Shown: positions 1 through 6,468 of the stretch, piece after piece
Numbering within the stretch: the stretch's first letter is position 1
Layout: each line of letters opens with the position of its first letter
Assembly (NCBI GenBank): GCA_903903935.1
Contig: CAIVAX010000262.1
Location: 1-7,096 of the forward strand
From: an uncultured Hyphomicrobiales bacterium
GTDB lineage: Bacteria; Pseudomonadota; Alphaproteobacteria; Rhizobiales; Beijerinckiaceae
DNA: 7,096 bases
Reading direction: 5' to 3'
Program-made: the position numbers and the translations under genes
The notes under the pieces: model-generated
Told to the model about the DNA's origin: nothing
The model's input: the letters and a program-made list of their open reading frames with translations, nothing else
Databases searched by the model: none

Positions 1-2222
1 GCTTTCAGCGCGTGATTCAACGTGCCGTGATCCATGTACAATCCTCCGGACGTGAGGAAGTGACGGGCGCTAATGTCTTAGTCGCTATTTTTGCCGAGCG
101 CGAAAGCCATGCCGCTTACTTCCTGCAAGAGCAGGATATGACGCGTTATGATGCGGTCAATTACATCAGCCATGGCATTGCCAAGCGCCCCGGCCTTGCG
201 GATGTATCAAAAGCTCCGCGCGGTGCTGAAGAAGAACAAGAGGCCCGCGAGAGCAAAGAGAATCGCGACTCAGGCGATGGCACAAAGAAAAAAGAAGGCG
301 CGCTTGAATCTTATTGCGTCAATTTGAACAAGCGGGCGCGCGATGGCCGCATTGATCCTTTGATCGGCCGCGAGGCCGAAGTGCAAAGAACGATTCAAGT
401 GCTCTGCCGTCGCCAGAAGAATAATCCGCTCTTGGTTGGCGATCCGGGCGTTGGCAAGACAGCCATTGCCGAAGGCTTGGCACGCAAGATTGTTAAAGGC
501 GAAGTGCCTGAAGTGCTCGCACGTGCCACAGTCTTTGCGCTTGATATGGGCTCGCTCTTAGCGGGCACACGCTATCGCGGCGATTTTGAAGAGCGCCTCA
601 AGCAAGTGATGAAGGAAATCGAGCAGCACAAAAATGCGATTTTGTTCATCGACGAAATTCACACCATCATTGGTGCGGGCGCGACGTCTGGCGGCGCGAT
701 GGATGCGTCCAATCTGCTCAAGCCTGCACTGGCGCAAGGCTCACTGCGTTGCATTGGATCGACAACCTACAAAGAGTTCCGCCAATATTTCGAGAAGGAT
801 CGCGCTTTGGTGCGTCGCTTCCAGAAGATTGACGTCAACGAGCCCTCGATCCCCGATGCGGTCGAGATCCTCAAGGGCCTGAAGCCTTATTTCGAAGAGT
901 TCCACAAGATCCGCTACACCAATGAAGCGGTCAAAGCGGCTGTCGAATTATCAGCCCGCTATATCCATGATCGCAAACTGCCCGATAAAGCCATTGATGT
1001 GATCGACGAGACAGGCGCCAGCCAAATGTTGCTGCCTGAATCCAAGCGCAAAAAGACCATTGGCATTAAAGAGATTGAAACGACAATTGCGACCATGGCG
1101 CGCATTCCGCCCAAAACTGTCTCCAAGGATGATGCCGAAGTGCTGGCCCATCTTGAAGAGACCTTGCGGCGCGTGGTCTATGGTCAGGATAAGGCCCTGA
1201 CCGCCCTTACCTCAGCGATCAAGCTGGCGCGTGCGGGTCTGCGCGATGGCGAAAAGCCGATTGGCAGCTATTTGTTCACCGGCCCCACGGGCGTTGGTAA
1301 AACAGAAGCGGCCCGTCAACTGGCCAAGAGCCTGGGCGTGGAGCTCGTGCGTTTCGATATGTCGGAATATATGGAGCGCCACACCATCAGCCGTCTGCTC
1401 GGCGCGCCTCCCGGCTATGTCGGCTTTGATCAGGGCGGCTTGCTCACTGATGCTGTGGATCAACATCCCCATTGCGTGCTCTTGCTCGATGAAATCGAAA
1501 AGGGCCATCCAGAGATCTACAATATTTTGTTGCAGGTCATGGATCATGGCAAGCTGACCGATCACACCGGCAAGCAGATCGACTTCCGCAATGTGATCTT
1601 GATCATGACAACCAATGCAGGCGCCGCCGATATGGCTAAACCTGCCTTTGGCTTTGCCAAATCGCGCCGCGAGGGCGAGGATCTGGAAGCGATCAATCGT
1701 CTGTTCACACCAGAATTCCGCAATCGCCTCGACGCGATTGTGCAATTTGGACGCTTGCCTGTCGATGTCATTGCCAAAGTGGTCGATAAATTCATCATGC
1801 AGCTTGAGACGCAATTGGCCGATCGCAATGTGTCGATTGAGTTGACGGATGAAGCGCGCAAATGGCTTGTGGAAAATGGCTATGATGAGGCCATGGGCGC
1901 TCGCCCGATGGGCCGCGTCATTCAGGAAACCATCAAGACGCCCTTGGCTGATGAAGTGCTGTTTGGTCGTCTGAAGAATGGCGGCACGGTGCGTGTCGTT
2001 GTCACTTCGGATGAAGATGGCAAAAAGAAGCTGGGGTTTGTCTATCCCGAGGGTCCAGTGCTGCCGCGTCCCGAGCGCGATATTGTCGAAGCTGGCAAGA
2101 AGCGGGTGGCCGCTGAAACGCAATCGGCTAAGCCCAAGTCACGCAAACCGCGCGCGCCCAAAACATCGACACCGCCCAAGCAAATGACAGGCGCTGTGCC
2201 GCATGTGCCGCTCAAGGGCTGA
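1..2222 (+). CDS. clpA: ClpA, ATP-dependent Clp protease ATP-binding subunit (5' partial)
   Basis: ClpA is the hexameric AAA+ unfoldase that feeds substrates, including ClpS-delivered N-degron proteins, into the ClpP protease in the cytosol. The frame is open to the left edge and reads F-Q-R before the GTG at 12, matching the interior of ClpA, so that GTG is not the start; about 85 N-terminal residues are missing compared with E. coli. Numbering from codon 12: end of the N domain (1-59), charged linker (about 70-95), D1 Walker A GDPGVGKT (143-150), Walker B ILFIDE (210-215), arginine-finger region RRF (268-270), D2 Walker A GPTGVGKT (424-431), Walker B VLLLDE (489-494), sensor-2 GARPMGR (629-635). 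The ClpP-docking tripeptide, IGL in E. coli, is FGF here (546-548). A basic Lys/Pro-rich tail (about 695-723) follows D2. Family identity is certain from both AAA modules. A perfect terminator lies 35 bp after the TGA, so transcription probably ends here. Confidence 0.98.
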   Translation, partial: FQRVIQRAVIHVQSSGREEVTGANVLVAIFAERESHAAYFLQEQDMTRYDAVNYISHGIAKRPGLADVSKAPRGAEEEQEARESKENRDSGDGTKKKEGALESYCVNLNKRARDGRIDPLIGREAEVQRTIQVLCRRQKNNPLLVGDPGVGKTAIAEGLARKIVKGEVPEVLARATVFALDMGSLLAGTRYRGDFEERLKQVMKEIEQHKNAILFIDEIHTIIGAGATSGGAMDASNLLKPALAQGSLRCIGSTTYKEFRQYFEKDRALVRRFQKIDVNEPSIPDAVEILKGLKPYFEEFHKIRYTNEAVKAAVELSARYIHDRKLPDKAIDVIDETGASQMLLPESKRKKTIGIKEIETTIATMARIPPKTVSKDDAEVLAHLEETLRRVVYGQDKALTALTSAIKLARAGLRDGEKPIGSYLFTGPTGVGKTEAARQLAKSLGVELVRFDMSEYMERHTISRLLGAPPGYVGFDQGGLLTDAVDQHPHCVLLLDEIEKGHPEIYNILLQVMDHGKLTDHTGKQIDFRNVILIMTTNAGAADMAKPAFGFAKSRREGEDLEAINRLFTPEFRNRLDAIVQFGRLPVDVIAKVVDKFIMQLETQLADRNVSIELTDEARKWLVENGYDEAMGARPMGRVIQETIKTPLADEVLFGRLKNGGTVRVVVTSDEDGKKKLGFVYPEGPVLPRPERDIVEAGKKRVAAETQSAKPKSRKPRAPKTSTPPKQMTGAVPHVPLKG

Positions 2223-2256
2223 TGATCCAATCAGGATCAGCTGACCACACAGACAT

Positions 2257-2288
2257 AAGGCCTCAGATCTTCTGAGGCCTTTTTATTT
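2257..2288 (+). terminator. Rho-independent terminator of clpA
   Basis: A perfect 11-bp stem pairs 2257-2267 with 2271-2281 around a 3-nt loop. It is followed by a T-rich run (TTTTATTT within 2281-2288). It lies 35 bp past the clpA stop. A smaller 6-bp hairpin (TGATCC 2223-2228 with GGATCA 2234-2239) precedes it and has no T-tract of its own. Confidence 0.93.
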
Positions 2289-2304
2289 GCCGCATGGCTT
2301 GCCC

Positions 2305-2334
2305 TTGAAAAACCGGCGATCCGTCGCTTATATG
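2305..2334 (+). promoter_or_regulatory. candidate sigma70-type promoter for the TMEM175-like gene
   Basis: TTGAAA at 2305-2310 is followed after 18 bp by TATATG at 2329-2334. This sits in an AT-rich stretch between the clpA terminator and the channel gene, where a promoter is needed because the terminator isolates the gene. A second -10-like box, TATATT at 2342-2347, has no good -35. This is a match by eye only and would give a leader of roughly 55 nt. Confidence 0.3.
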
Positions 2335-2395
2335 CAATTTCTATATTTTATCGATTTGACGATTGATTGTTTATTCATTGACGGGAGCGCCGATC

Positions 2396-2983
2396 ATGCA
2401 CAAGGGACGTTTGGAAGCCTTTAGCGATGGTGTCATCGCCATTATCATCACCATTATGGTGCTAAAATTAAAAACACCGCATAGAACAGAGCTGGCTGAA
2501 TTGCTGAAATTAGCTCCCGTCTTTCTGGGCTATGTTCTGAGTTTCGTGTTCGTTGGCATTTACTGGAACAATCATCACCATTTGCTGCAAGTCTCACGGC
2601 GGGTGAATGGCAAGATCCTGTGGGCCAATCTGCATGTGCTGTTCTGGCTCTCACTCATCCCCTTTGTCAGTGGATGGATGGGCGAAACAAGCTTCAGCCT
2701 CTACCCTGTTTTGGGTTATGGCCTTGTCTTGCTGATGTCGAACATTGCGTTTTCAATTCTTGTGGTGACTTTAAAGGGTCATCACAGTTCTGACTCGCCG
2801 CTGGCGCAAGCGGTCAAGGATAATCGCAAACAATATCTGTCATTGCTGATCAATGTGGCGGCTTTGCCCTTGAGTCTTGTTCATCCCGTGATCAGCCTTG
2901 CGCTTTATGTGGTGATCGCGCTGATCTGGCTGGTGCCCGATCGGCGAATGGAAAAGGTCTGCAGCGAGCATGGCACGCCTTGA
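2396..2983 (+). CDS. TMEM175-family (DUF1211) potassium channel
   Basis: A 195-residue inner-membrane protein of the TMEM175/DUF1211 family, whose studied bacterial members are tetrameric potassium-leak channels with a pore lined by the first helix. The signature is at the N-terminus: Arg5, then Phe9-Ser10-Asp11 leading into TM1 (RLEAFSDGVIAIIIT). About six hydrophobic segments follow: roughly 12-27, 40-58, 74-95, 103-127, 148-164 and 166-181. The family motif W-N-N-H-H-H lies at 57-62 after TM2. Length fits the single-repeat bacterial form; the animal lysosomal protein has two repeats. I chose ATG 2396 over an ATG 33 bp upstream because GGGAG at 2383-2387 lies 8 nt before it and the conserved Arg then falls at the usual place. 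It appears to be transcribed alone and converges on the chromate-transporter genes. Channel function is known for the family; ion selectivity here is inferred. Confidence 0.9.
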   Translation: MHKGRLEAFSDGVIAIIITIMVLKLKTPHRTELAELLKLAPVFLGYVLSFVFVGIYWNNHHHLLQVSRRVNGKILWANLHVLFWLSLIPFVSGWMGETSFSLYPVLGYGLVLLMSNIAFSILVVTLKGHHSSDSPLAQAVKDNRKQYLSLLINVAALPLSLVHPVISLALYVVIALIWLVPDRRMEKVCSEHGTP

Positions 2984-2995
2984 TTGGCGTGCCAT
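2970..2995. terminator. hairpin between convergent genes, possible weak bidirectional terminator
   Basis: A perfect 10-bp inverted repeat pairs ATGGCACGCC (2970-2979) with GGCGTGCCAT (2986-2995) across a 6-nt loop that holds the TGA stop of the channel gene. It lies 32 bp beyond the end of the convergent chromate-transporter gene. Neither strand has a T-tract after the stem, so intrinsic termination is doubtful. It may instead protect 3' ends or support factor-dependent termination. Confidence 0.4.
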
Positions 2996-3026
2996 CCCCA
3001 CAGATTTGCTCGACGGGTTGTGTCTG

Positions 3027-3563
3027 TTAAAAGCCCACCAGATTGAGGCCCAGAAAGACCAGAGCCACAGTGCCGACTAATTTATAGGGGCTGAATTTGG
3101 TGAAATACAAAATGGCGGTGCACAGCGCCAGATTGACGAGCATGAGCAGAGTGATCGGCCCCGATTCAATAATCGCCAATGCACCGGCAAATAAAAGCCC
3201 AATTGCCACCGGCCCCAATCCGCGCTCAAACGAGCGCTTGAGGCGGGAGTCTGGATGGTTCTGCCACCAAGATGTGGCGTAATAAACGACAATGGACGAG
3301 GGAATATAAATCGCCAGAGTGGCGATGATTGACCCCCAAATGCCGGCAATCTGATAGCCAATCAAAGCCGCGATCAATGTGCTGGGCCCGGGTGCCGCGC
3401 GCGAAATCGCAAACAGATCGGAGAATTGATTGGCTGATAGCCAGCCCCAGACATCGACCGTCTGATGTTGCATATCAGCAATGATTGCCTGCCCGCCGCC
3501 AAAGGAGAGGATTGAGAGCGGCGCAAAGACTAGGATGAGGCCTAAGAGACGATTATCGTCCAT
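3027..3563 (-). CDS. chromate (CHR) transporter, C-terminal half protein
   Basis: A 178-residue membrane protein with one CHR (Chromate_transp) domain, the second half of a split chromate transporter. CHR proteins export chromate across the inner membrane, though many members have no tested substrate. The domain signature S-F-G-G-G-Q-A is at residues 20-26 and A-P-G-P-S at 57-61; hydrophobic stretches cover about 5-20, 60-96, 117-133, 137-154 and 161-177. The start overlaps the end of the upstream half gene. AAGGGGG at 3570-3576 lies 6 nt before the ATG at 3563 but only 3 nt before an adjacent GTG at 3566, so the ATG is preferred; this gives an 11-bp overlap and suggests translational coupling. 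Paired short CHR proteins (the chr3N/chr3C type, as in Bacillus ywrB/ywrA) are a known form, so this is unlikely to be a broken full-length chrA. It is the last gene of the minus-strand cluster. Confidence 0.88.
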   Translation of the reverse strand: MDDNRLLGLILVFAPLSILSFGGGQAIIADMQHQTVDVWGWLSANQFSDLFAISRAAPGPSTLIAALIGYQIAGIWGSIIATLAIYIPSSIVVYYATSWWQNHPDSRLKRSFERGLGPVAIGLLFAGALAIIESGPITLLMLVNLALCTAILYFTKFSPYKLVGTVALVFLGLNLVGF

Positions 3564-4164
3564 CACGAGCCCCCTTATCTGTCACCCAAGCAGCAGCAAG
3601 ACTGGCGGGAATGGCGACAATCACCACAGGCGTCATCGAAATATGCAAAACACCCACGGCGATAAAGACAGCGAGTGCAATGATCGCTGTCATCCAATTG
3701 CGATCAAGTTTGGTGGCCATTTTGGCCCCGGTAGCAAGGGTCGCTGCAACACCCGCCCCTGCCACACCGGCTAAAACAAAATGCGTGGCGGGATAGGCGA
3801 TGAGTTCGCGATAGGCATAGCCCATCAGCAAGATCACACAAAAGGCGGGCAAGACCATGCCCAGAACGGCGATGGCCGCACCTGGTACACCGCGCGCCCG
3901 CAAGCCAACATATAAGGCCAGATTGACGGGATTAGCGCCGGGTAAAACTTGCGCCAGTGCAAAACCGGCGATGAAATCACGATCGCTGAGCCATTTATTC
4001 GCTTCAACAGATTCGCGATGCATCATAGGGCGAGAGGCCCCGCCAAATGAGGTGACGCCAATTTTCAAAAAGGCCATCATCAATTGCCACAGGCTGGGTG
4101 TTTCGAGCTGTGGTGGTGCGTGTGGATCTGGCTCGGGCTGAGATTGCCCCTTGGTCGCAGACAT
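3553..4164 (-). CDS. chromate (CHR) transporter, N-terminal half protein
   Basis: A 203-residue membrane protein with one CHR domain, the first half of the two-gene chromate transporter. A Pro-rich cytosolic-looking lead (about 8-24) precedes TM1. The signature S-F-G-G is at 39-42, followed by a conserved polar stretch (50-65) and L-P-G-A-N-P (74-79), the usual place of LPGP in this family. Hydrophobic segments lie at about 66-88, 93-117, 127-148, 157-174 and 177-194. The two halves are thought to insert in opposite topology and form one transporter. A strong GGGAGGAAG ribosome-binding site lies just upstream of the ATG at 4164. It sits 70 bp after the HIT gene on the same strand and overlaps the C-terminal half gene by 11 bp. 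Family assignment is firm; chromate as the real substrate is inference, and no chrB or other metal-resistance regulator is visible nearby. Confidence 0.88.
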   Translation of the reverse strand: MSATKGQSQPEPDPHAPPQLETPSLWQLMMAFLKIGVTSFGGASRPMMHRESVEANKWLSDRDFIAGFALAQVLPGANPVNLALYVGLRARGVPGAAIAVLGMVLPAFCVILLMGYAYRELIAYPATHFVLAGVAGAGVAATLATGAKMATKLDRNWMTAIIALAVFIAVGVLHISMTPVVIVAIPASLAAAWVTDKGARDGR

Positions 4165-4234
4165 ATGATACTTCCTCCCTGTTATTTTTTGAGTTTGGCG
4201 CCGAACAGCGCAGCATCAAGCTTGAGAGCCGCGC

Positions 4235-4672
4235 TTACAAAGCTGCTTTGATCTTTTCCGCGAAAGCAGCAAGCACGTCTGGCTGCTCCATCTGGCCTGT
4301 ATGGGGCTTGAGAGAGACGCCCTCCCAGCGCGGCAAAAGATGAAAGTGCAAATGAAACACAACTTGGCCGCCGGCCGTTTCATTAAATTGCTGCACGGTG
4401 AGACCCTCGGCCTGCATGCCTGTCTTCACCGCATGGGCAACTTTTTGCACGCGCTGCATGAAGGGGCCAAGAGCCTCAGCGGGCATATCCAGAAGTCCGC
4501 GCGCAGGATGTTTGGGGATCACTAAAGTATGACCATCGGCACGCGGCATAATATCCATAAAGGCGAGCGCGACCTCATCTTCAAAAACCTTATGGGCGGG
4601 AATTTCTCCGCGCAGCATGCGGGCGAAGATATTATTGCTATCATAGACGGAATTGTTGGGGGCATTGCTCAT
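4235..4672 (-). CDS. HIT (histidine triad) family protein, Hint-like
   Basis: A 145-residue cytosolic HIT-superfamily protein. Hint-type members hydrolyse AMP-linked compounds such as aminoacyl-adenylates and adenosine phosphoramidates through a histidine nucleophile. The triad H-L-H-F-H-L-L is at 107-113 (His107, His109, His111), preceded by G-G-Q (101-103). The N-terminal Hint features N-I-F-A-R (14-18), the R-G-E-I-P-A loop (21-26), F-M-D-I-M-P (38-43) and G-H-T-L-V-I-P-K (47-54) are all present, and the length is normal for bacterial Hint proteins. The ATG at 4672 is supported by AAGAGG at 4681-4686, 8 nt upstream. That ribosome-binding site lies in a 22-bp unit repeated in tandem. The gene is 88 bp downstream of the GNAT-like gene and 70 bp upstream of the chromate transporter pair. 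The physiological substrate is unknown. Confidence 0.94.
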   Translation of the reverse strand: MSNAPNNSVYDSNNIFARMLRGEIPAHKVFEDEVALAFMDIMPRADGHTLVIPKHPARGLLDMPAEALGPFMQRVQKVAHAVKTGMQAEGLTVQQFNETAGGQVVFHLHFHLLPRWEGVSLKPHTGQMEQPDVLAAFAEKIKAAL

Positions 4673-4673
4673 A

Positions 4674-4717
4674 CGACTTGCCTCTTAGGTTATTTCGACT
4701 TGCCTCTTAGGTTATCA
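4674..4717. repeat. 22-bp tandem duplication carrying the HIT ribosome-binding site
   Basis: Copies at 4674-4695 and 4696-4717 agree at their first 20 bases and differ only in the last two. Read on the minus strand, each copy contains AAGAGG (4681-4686 and 4703-4708). The proximal copy is correctly placed 8 nt before the HIT ATG. The distal copy has no start codon after it, so it is a spare Shine-Dalgarno in the leader. Confidence 0.95.
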
Positions 4718-4760
4718 TGTCACCAGCATAGCGACACAGCCGGTGTGTTTCCACCCTCTG

Positions 4761-5981
4761 TTATTCGGGCTCAGCCTGCGATTTACGAAAGGGGACGTGC
4801 TCGGCATAAACCTCAATGGCCTGTTCGATCTGAGCGCGCTCATGGCGCAGATAATCAGCCACGGCTTTGTGCAGGCGCGGATCAGCCAAGGAGTGCGCTG
4901 AATAGGTGGTTACCGGCCCATAACCACGGGCCAATTTATGTTCCCCCTGCGCCCCCGCTTCAACACGCCCTAGCCCCTTCGCCAGAGCAAAATCGATGGC
5001 TTGATAATAGCAGCACTCAAAATGCAAAAAGGGATGTTCTTCAATCGCGCCCCAATTGCGCCCATAGAGCGCATCCGCGCCAATGAAGTTGATCGCGCCT
5101 GCAATATAACGCCCGGCCCTCTTGGCCATGATCAGCAAAATATCGCCCGCCATGGCCTCGCCGATCAAAGAATAAAACTCCCGTGTCAGATAGGCCGTGC
5201 CCCATTTGCGCGAGCCTGTATCGATATAAAAATCATAGAAGGCATCCCAATGCGCCTCGGTGATTTGCGCGCCCGTCAAGTGCTCAATGGTAATGCCATT
5301 GGCGAGGGCCTGTTCGCGCTCTTTACGCACATTCTTGCGCTTGCGCGAGGCCAGATCAGCGAGAAAATCATCGAAATTGCCATAGCCCTTGTTGAAGAAA
5401 TGAAATTGCTTGCCGGTGCGTTGTAAAAAACCTGCGCCACTCAAGTCTTCGCTTTCACTCTGCGAGGAAAAGGTGACATGAATGGAGGAGGCCTTTGTGC
5501 GCTCCTGCACTGTGGTCAATCCTTCAATCAAAGCCGTTTGCGCGCGATCAGCCTCCGGCCCCGGGGCGACTAATAATCGCCGTCCCTGCACTGGTGTGAA
5601 GGGCACACAGATTTGCAGCTTGGGATAATAGCGCCCCCCTGCGCGCTCATAGGCATCGGCCCAAGCATGGTCAAAGACATATTCACCCATGGAATGGGAT
5701 TTGAGATAACAGGGCGCAGCGGCAAGCAGATCGCCGTCTTGATTTTCAATCAGCACATGCGTTGGTGACCAGCCCGTGCGGCTGGTGGCTGAGCCTGAGA
5801 TTTCAAGCGCGCTCAGAAAGGCATGCGAGAGGAATGGATTATAGCGCTCTAAACTGGGCTCGCGCAGGCTAAAAGGCGGTGCGGGCGCATTGAGATGCGG
5901 ATTGGCACAGGCATTCCACGCCTCAGCAGAAATCTCTGCCATGGAGGAGGCAATACGCAAGGTGAGGTCTCGATCTGCCAT
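4761..5981 (-). CDS. COG3146/DUF482 GNAT-like acyltransferase
   Basis: A 406-residue soluble protein of the COG3146 family (PF04339, FemAB-like GNAT fold), often annotated as N-acetyltransferase or peptidoglycan-related; no member's reaction is known to me. Family landmarks are N-P-F-L-S-H-A-F-L-S-A-L-E (48-60), G-E-Y-V-F-D-H-A-W-A-D-A-Y-E-R (99-113), R-Y-Y-P-K-L-Q (117-123), the basic R-K-R-K-N-V-R-K-E-R cluster (213-222), E-E-H-P-F-L-H-F-E (314-322) with C-C-Y-Y-Q-A (323-328), and E-A-G-A-Q-G-E-H-K-L-A-R-G-Y (341-354). Length is normal. A Pro-rich segment (about 29-46) before the NPFLSHAFL motif looks longer than I expect for the family. The start ATG at 5981 has GGGG ending 5 nt upstream. 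The gene begins 17 bp after the unknown gene at 5999-6397 and reads toward the HIT gene. FemAB-like folds suggest transfer of an acyl or aminoacyl group, but the acceptor is unknown. Confidence 0.9.
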   Translation of the reverse strand: MADRDLTLRIASSMAEISAEAWNACANPHLNAPAPPFSLREPSLERYNPFLSHAFLSALEISGSATSRTGWSPTHVLIENQDGDLLAAAPCYLKSHSMGEYVFDHAWADAYERAGGRYYPKLQICVPFTPVQGRRLLVAPGPEADRAQTALIEGLTTVQERTKASSIHVTFSSQSESEDLSGAGFLQRTGKQFHFFNKGYGNFDDFLADLASRKRKNVRKEREQALANGITIEHLTGAQITEAHWDAFYDFYIDTGSRKWGTAYLTREFYSLIGEAMAGDILLIMAKRAGRYIAGAINFIGADALYGRNWGAIEEHPFLHFECCYYQAIDFALAKGLGRVEAGAQGEHKLARGYGPVTTYSAHSLADPRLHKAVADYLRHERAQIEQAIEVYAEHVPFRKSQAEPE

Positions 5982-5998
5982 GTCAGCCCCATCTCATC

Positions 5999-6397
5999 TC
6001 AATGCCGCGCGCCTCTTTCCAGATGGCGGGCCAATTGGGTGGGCAATGCATTGGCATCTTCGGCCCAAGCGGTGAGATCCTGCGCCCCGGCAGCTTGTCC
6101 GGCGATAAAGTCGGGCTCAGATTGCAGATCAACCGCTTGTCCAAAAAACTCCAAGCCGCGCATTTCATCGCACATCATCTTGCCCAGCGCATTGCTCATC
6201 ATTTTGACGCCATCTGTATATTGATCAAGATTGGCATATTGGGCCATGGCTTCAAGCAAGCCAAAGCAATAGCCAAAGGCCCATTTATCCTGTGTGAGCT
6301 CAGTTGGCTGCTGCGCGGCCGCCTCAAATTGCACACCTGCCAGCGAGGAGCCAATTCGCGCCAAAGTCTCGACGCGCTCAAGTTGATCTTCTGACAT
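5999..6397 (-). CDS. unrecognised small acidic protein, first gene of the minus-strand cluster
   Basis: I do not recognise this 132-residue protein. It is soluble, has no signal peptide or membrane segment, and looks mostly helical: E-D-Q-L-E-R-V-E-T-L at the start, then a middle rich in Ala, Met and aromatic residues (W39, F41, Y43, F45, Y54, Y60), and a C-terminal helix ending in R-H-L-E-R. Two cysteines are visible and there is no Cys/His cluster. AGGA at 6403-6406 lies 2 nt before an ATG at 6400 and 5 nt before an adjoining ATG at 6397, so the second is preferred; the difference is one residue. The stop is 17 bp from the COG3146 gene, so co-transcription is likely. The opposite strand is also open here but its product is His-rich and atypical, while this strand has the ribosome-binding site and tight spacing. 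Probably a lineage-restricted conserved protein. Confidence 0.75.
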   Translation of the reverse strand: MSEDQLERVETLARIGSSLAGVQFEAAAQQPTELTQDKWAFGYCFGLLEAMAQYANLDQYTDGVKMMSNALGKMMCDEMRGLEFFGQAVDLQSEPDFIAGQAAGAQDLTAWAEDANALPTQLARHLERGARH

Positions 6398-6400
6398 CAT

Positions 6401-6468
6401 GATCCTGGATTGGAGAACTGGGCAGGCAAGCCATATTCGCTCCTGCCTAATTGAGTTATAGAGCAGGA
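6401..6468. promoter_or_regulatory. divergent intergenic region with weak promoter candidates and alternative hairpins
   Basis: These 68 bp must hold or overlap the promoters of both the minus-strand cluster and the oxidase-like gene. On the minus strand TATAAC (6455-6460) resembles a -10 box, with a poor -35 17 bp upstream, inside the oxidase coding start. On the plus strand TTGGAG (6410-6415) and CATATT (6432-6437) are 16 bp apart and weak. CCTGCC (6442-6447) can pair with GGCAGG (6421-6426), while TCCTGC (6441-6446) can instead pair with GCAGGA (6463-6468), which abuts the oxidase ATG. All of these are by-eye calls. Confidence 0.3.

Noticed and set aside
12..14. GTG at 12 as the clpA start
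   Set aside because: The frame continues to the left edge with residues F-Q-R matching internal ClpA sequence, so the gene is cut by the window.
1212..2123. Long open frame (303 codons) on the minus strand inside clpA
   Set aside because: It lies wholly opposite the D2 domain and tail of a certain ClpA. Its product has no recognisable domain and the composition of a codon-bias shadow.
3553..3563. Frameshift that splits a single full-length chrA
   Set aside because: The second half has its own AAGGGGG site correctly spaced from an ATG, and each half begins before a complete CHR signature. Paired short CHR genes are a known arrangement.
4216..4225. 10-bp palindrome between the HIT and chromate transporter genes as an operator or terminator
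   Set aside because: TCAAGCTTGA has no loop, no T-tract and no second copy, so chance is the simpler explanation.
4734..4748. Short hairpin (ACACA/TGTGT) in the gap after the GNAT-like gene as a terminator
   Set aside because: The stem is only 5 bp with a 5-nt loop and has no T-tract on the minus strand.
4529..5086. 185-codon plus-strand frame across the HIT start and the GNAT-like gene end
   Set aside because: It crosses two confidently identified minus-strand genes and their intergenic repeat, and its product resembles no family I know.
5001..5426. 141-codon plus-strand frame
   Set aside because: It is antisense to the conserved catalytic half of the COG3146 protein, so it is a shadow frame.
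6002..6394. 130-codon plus-strand frame opposite the unknown protein
   Set aside because: It covers almost the same span. The minus-strand frame has an AGGA site and 17-bp operon spacing, while this one begins within a few bases of the other's stop and has an atypical His-rich product.
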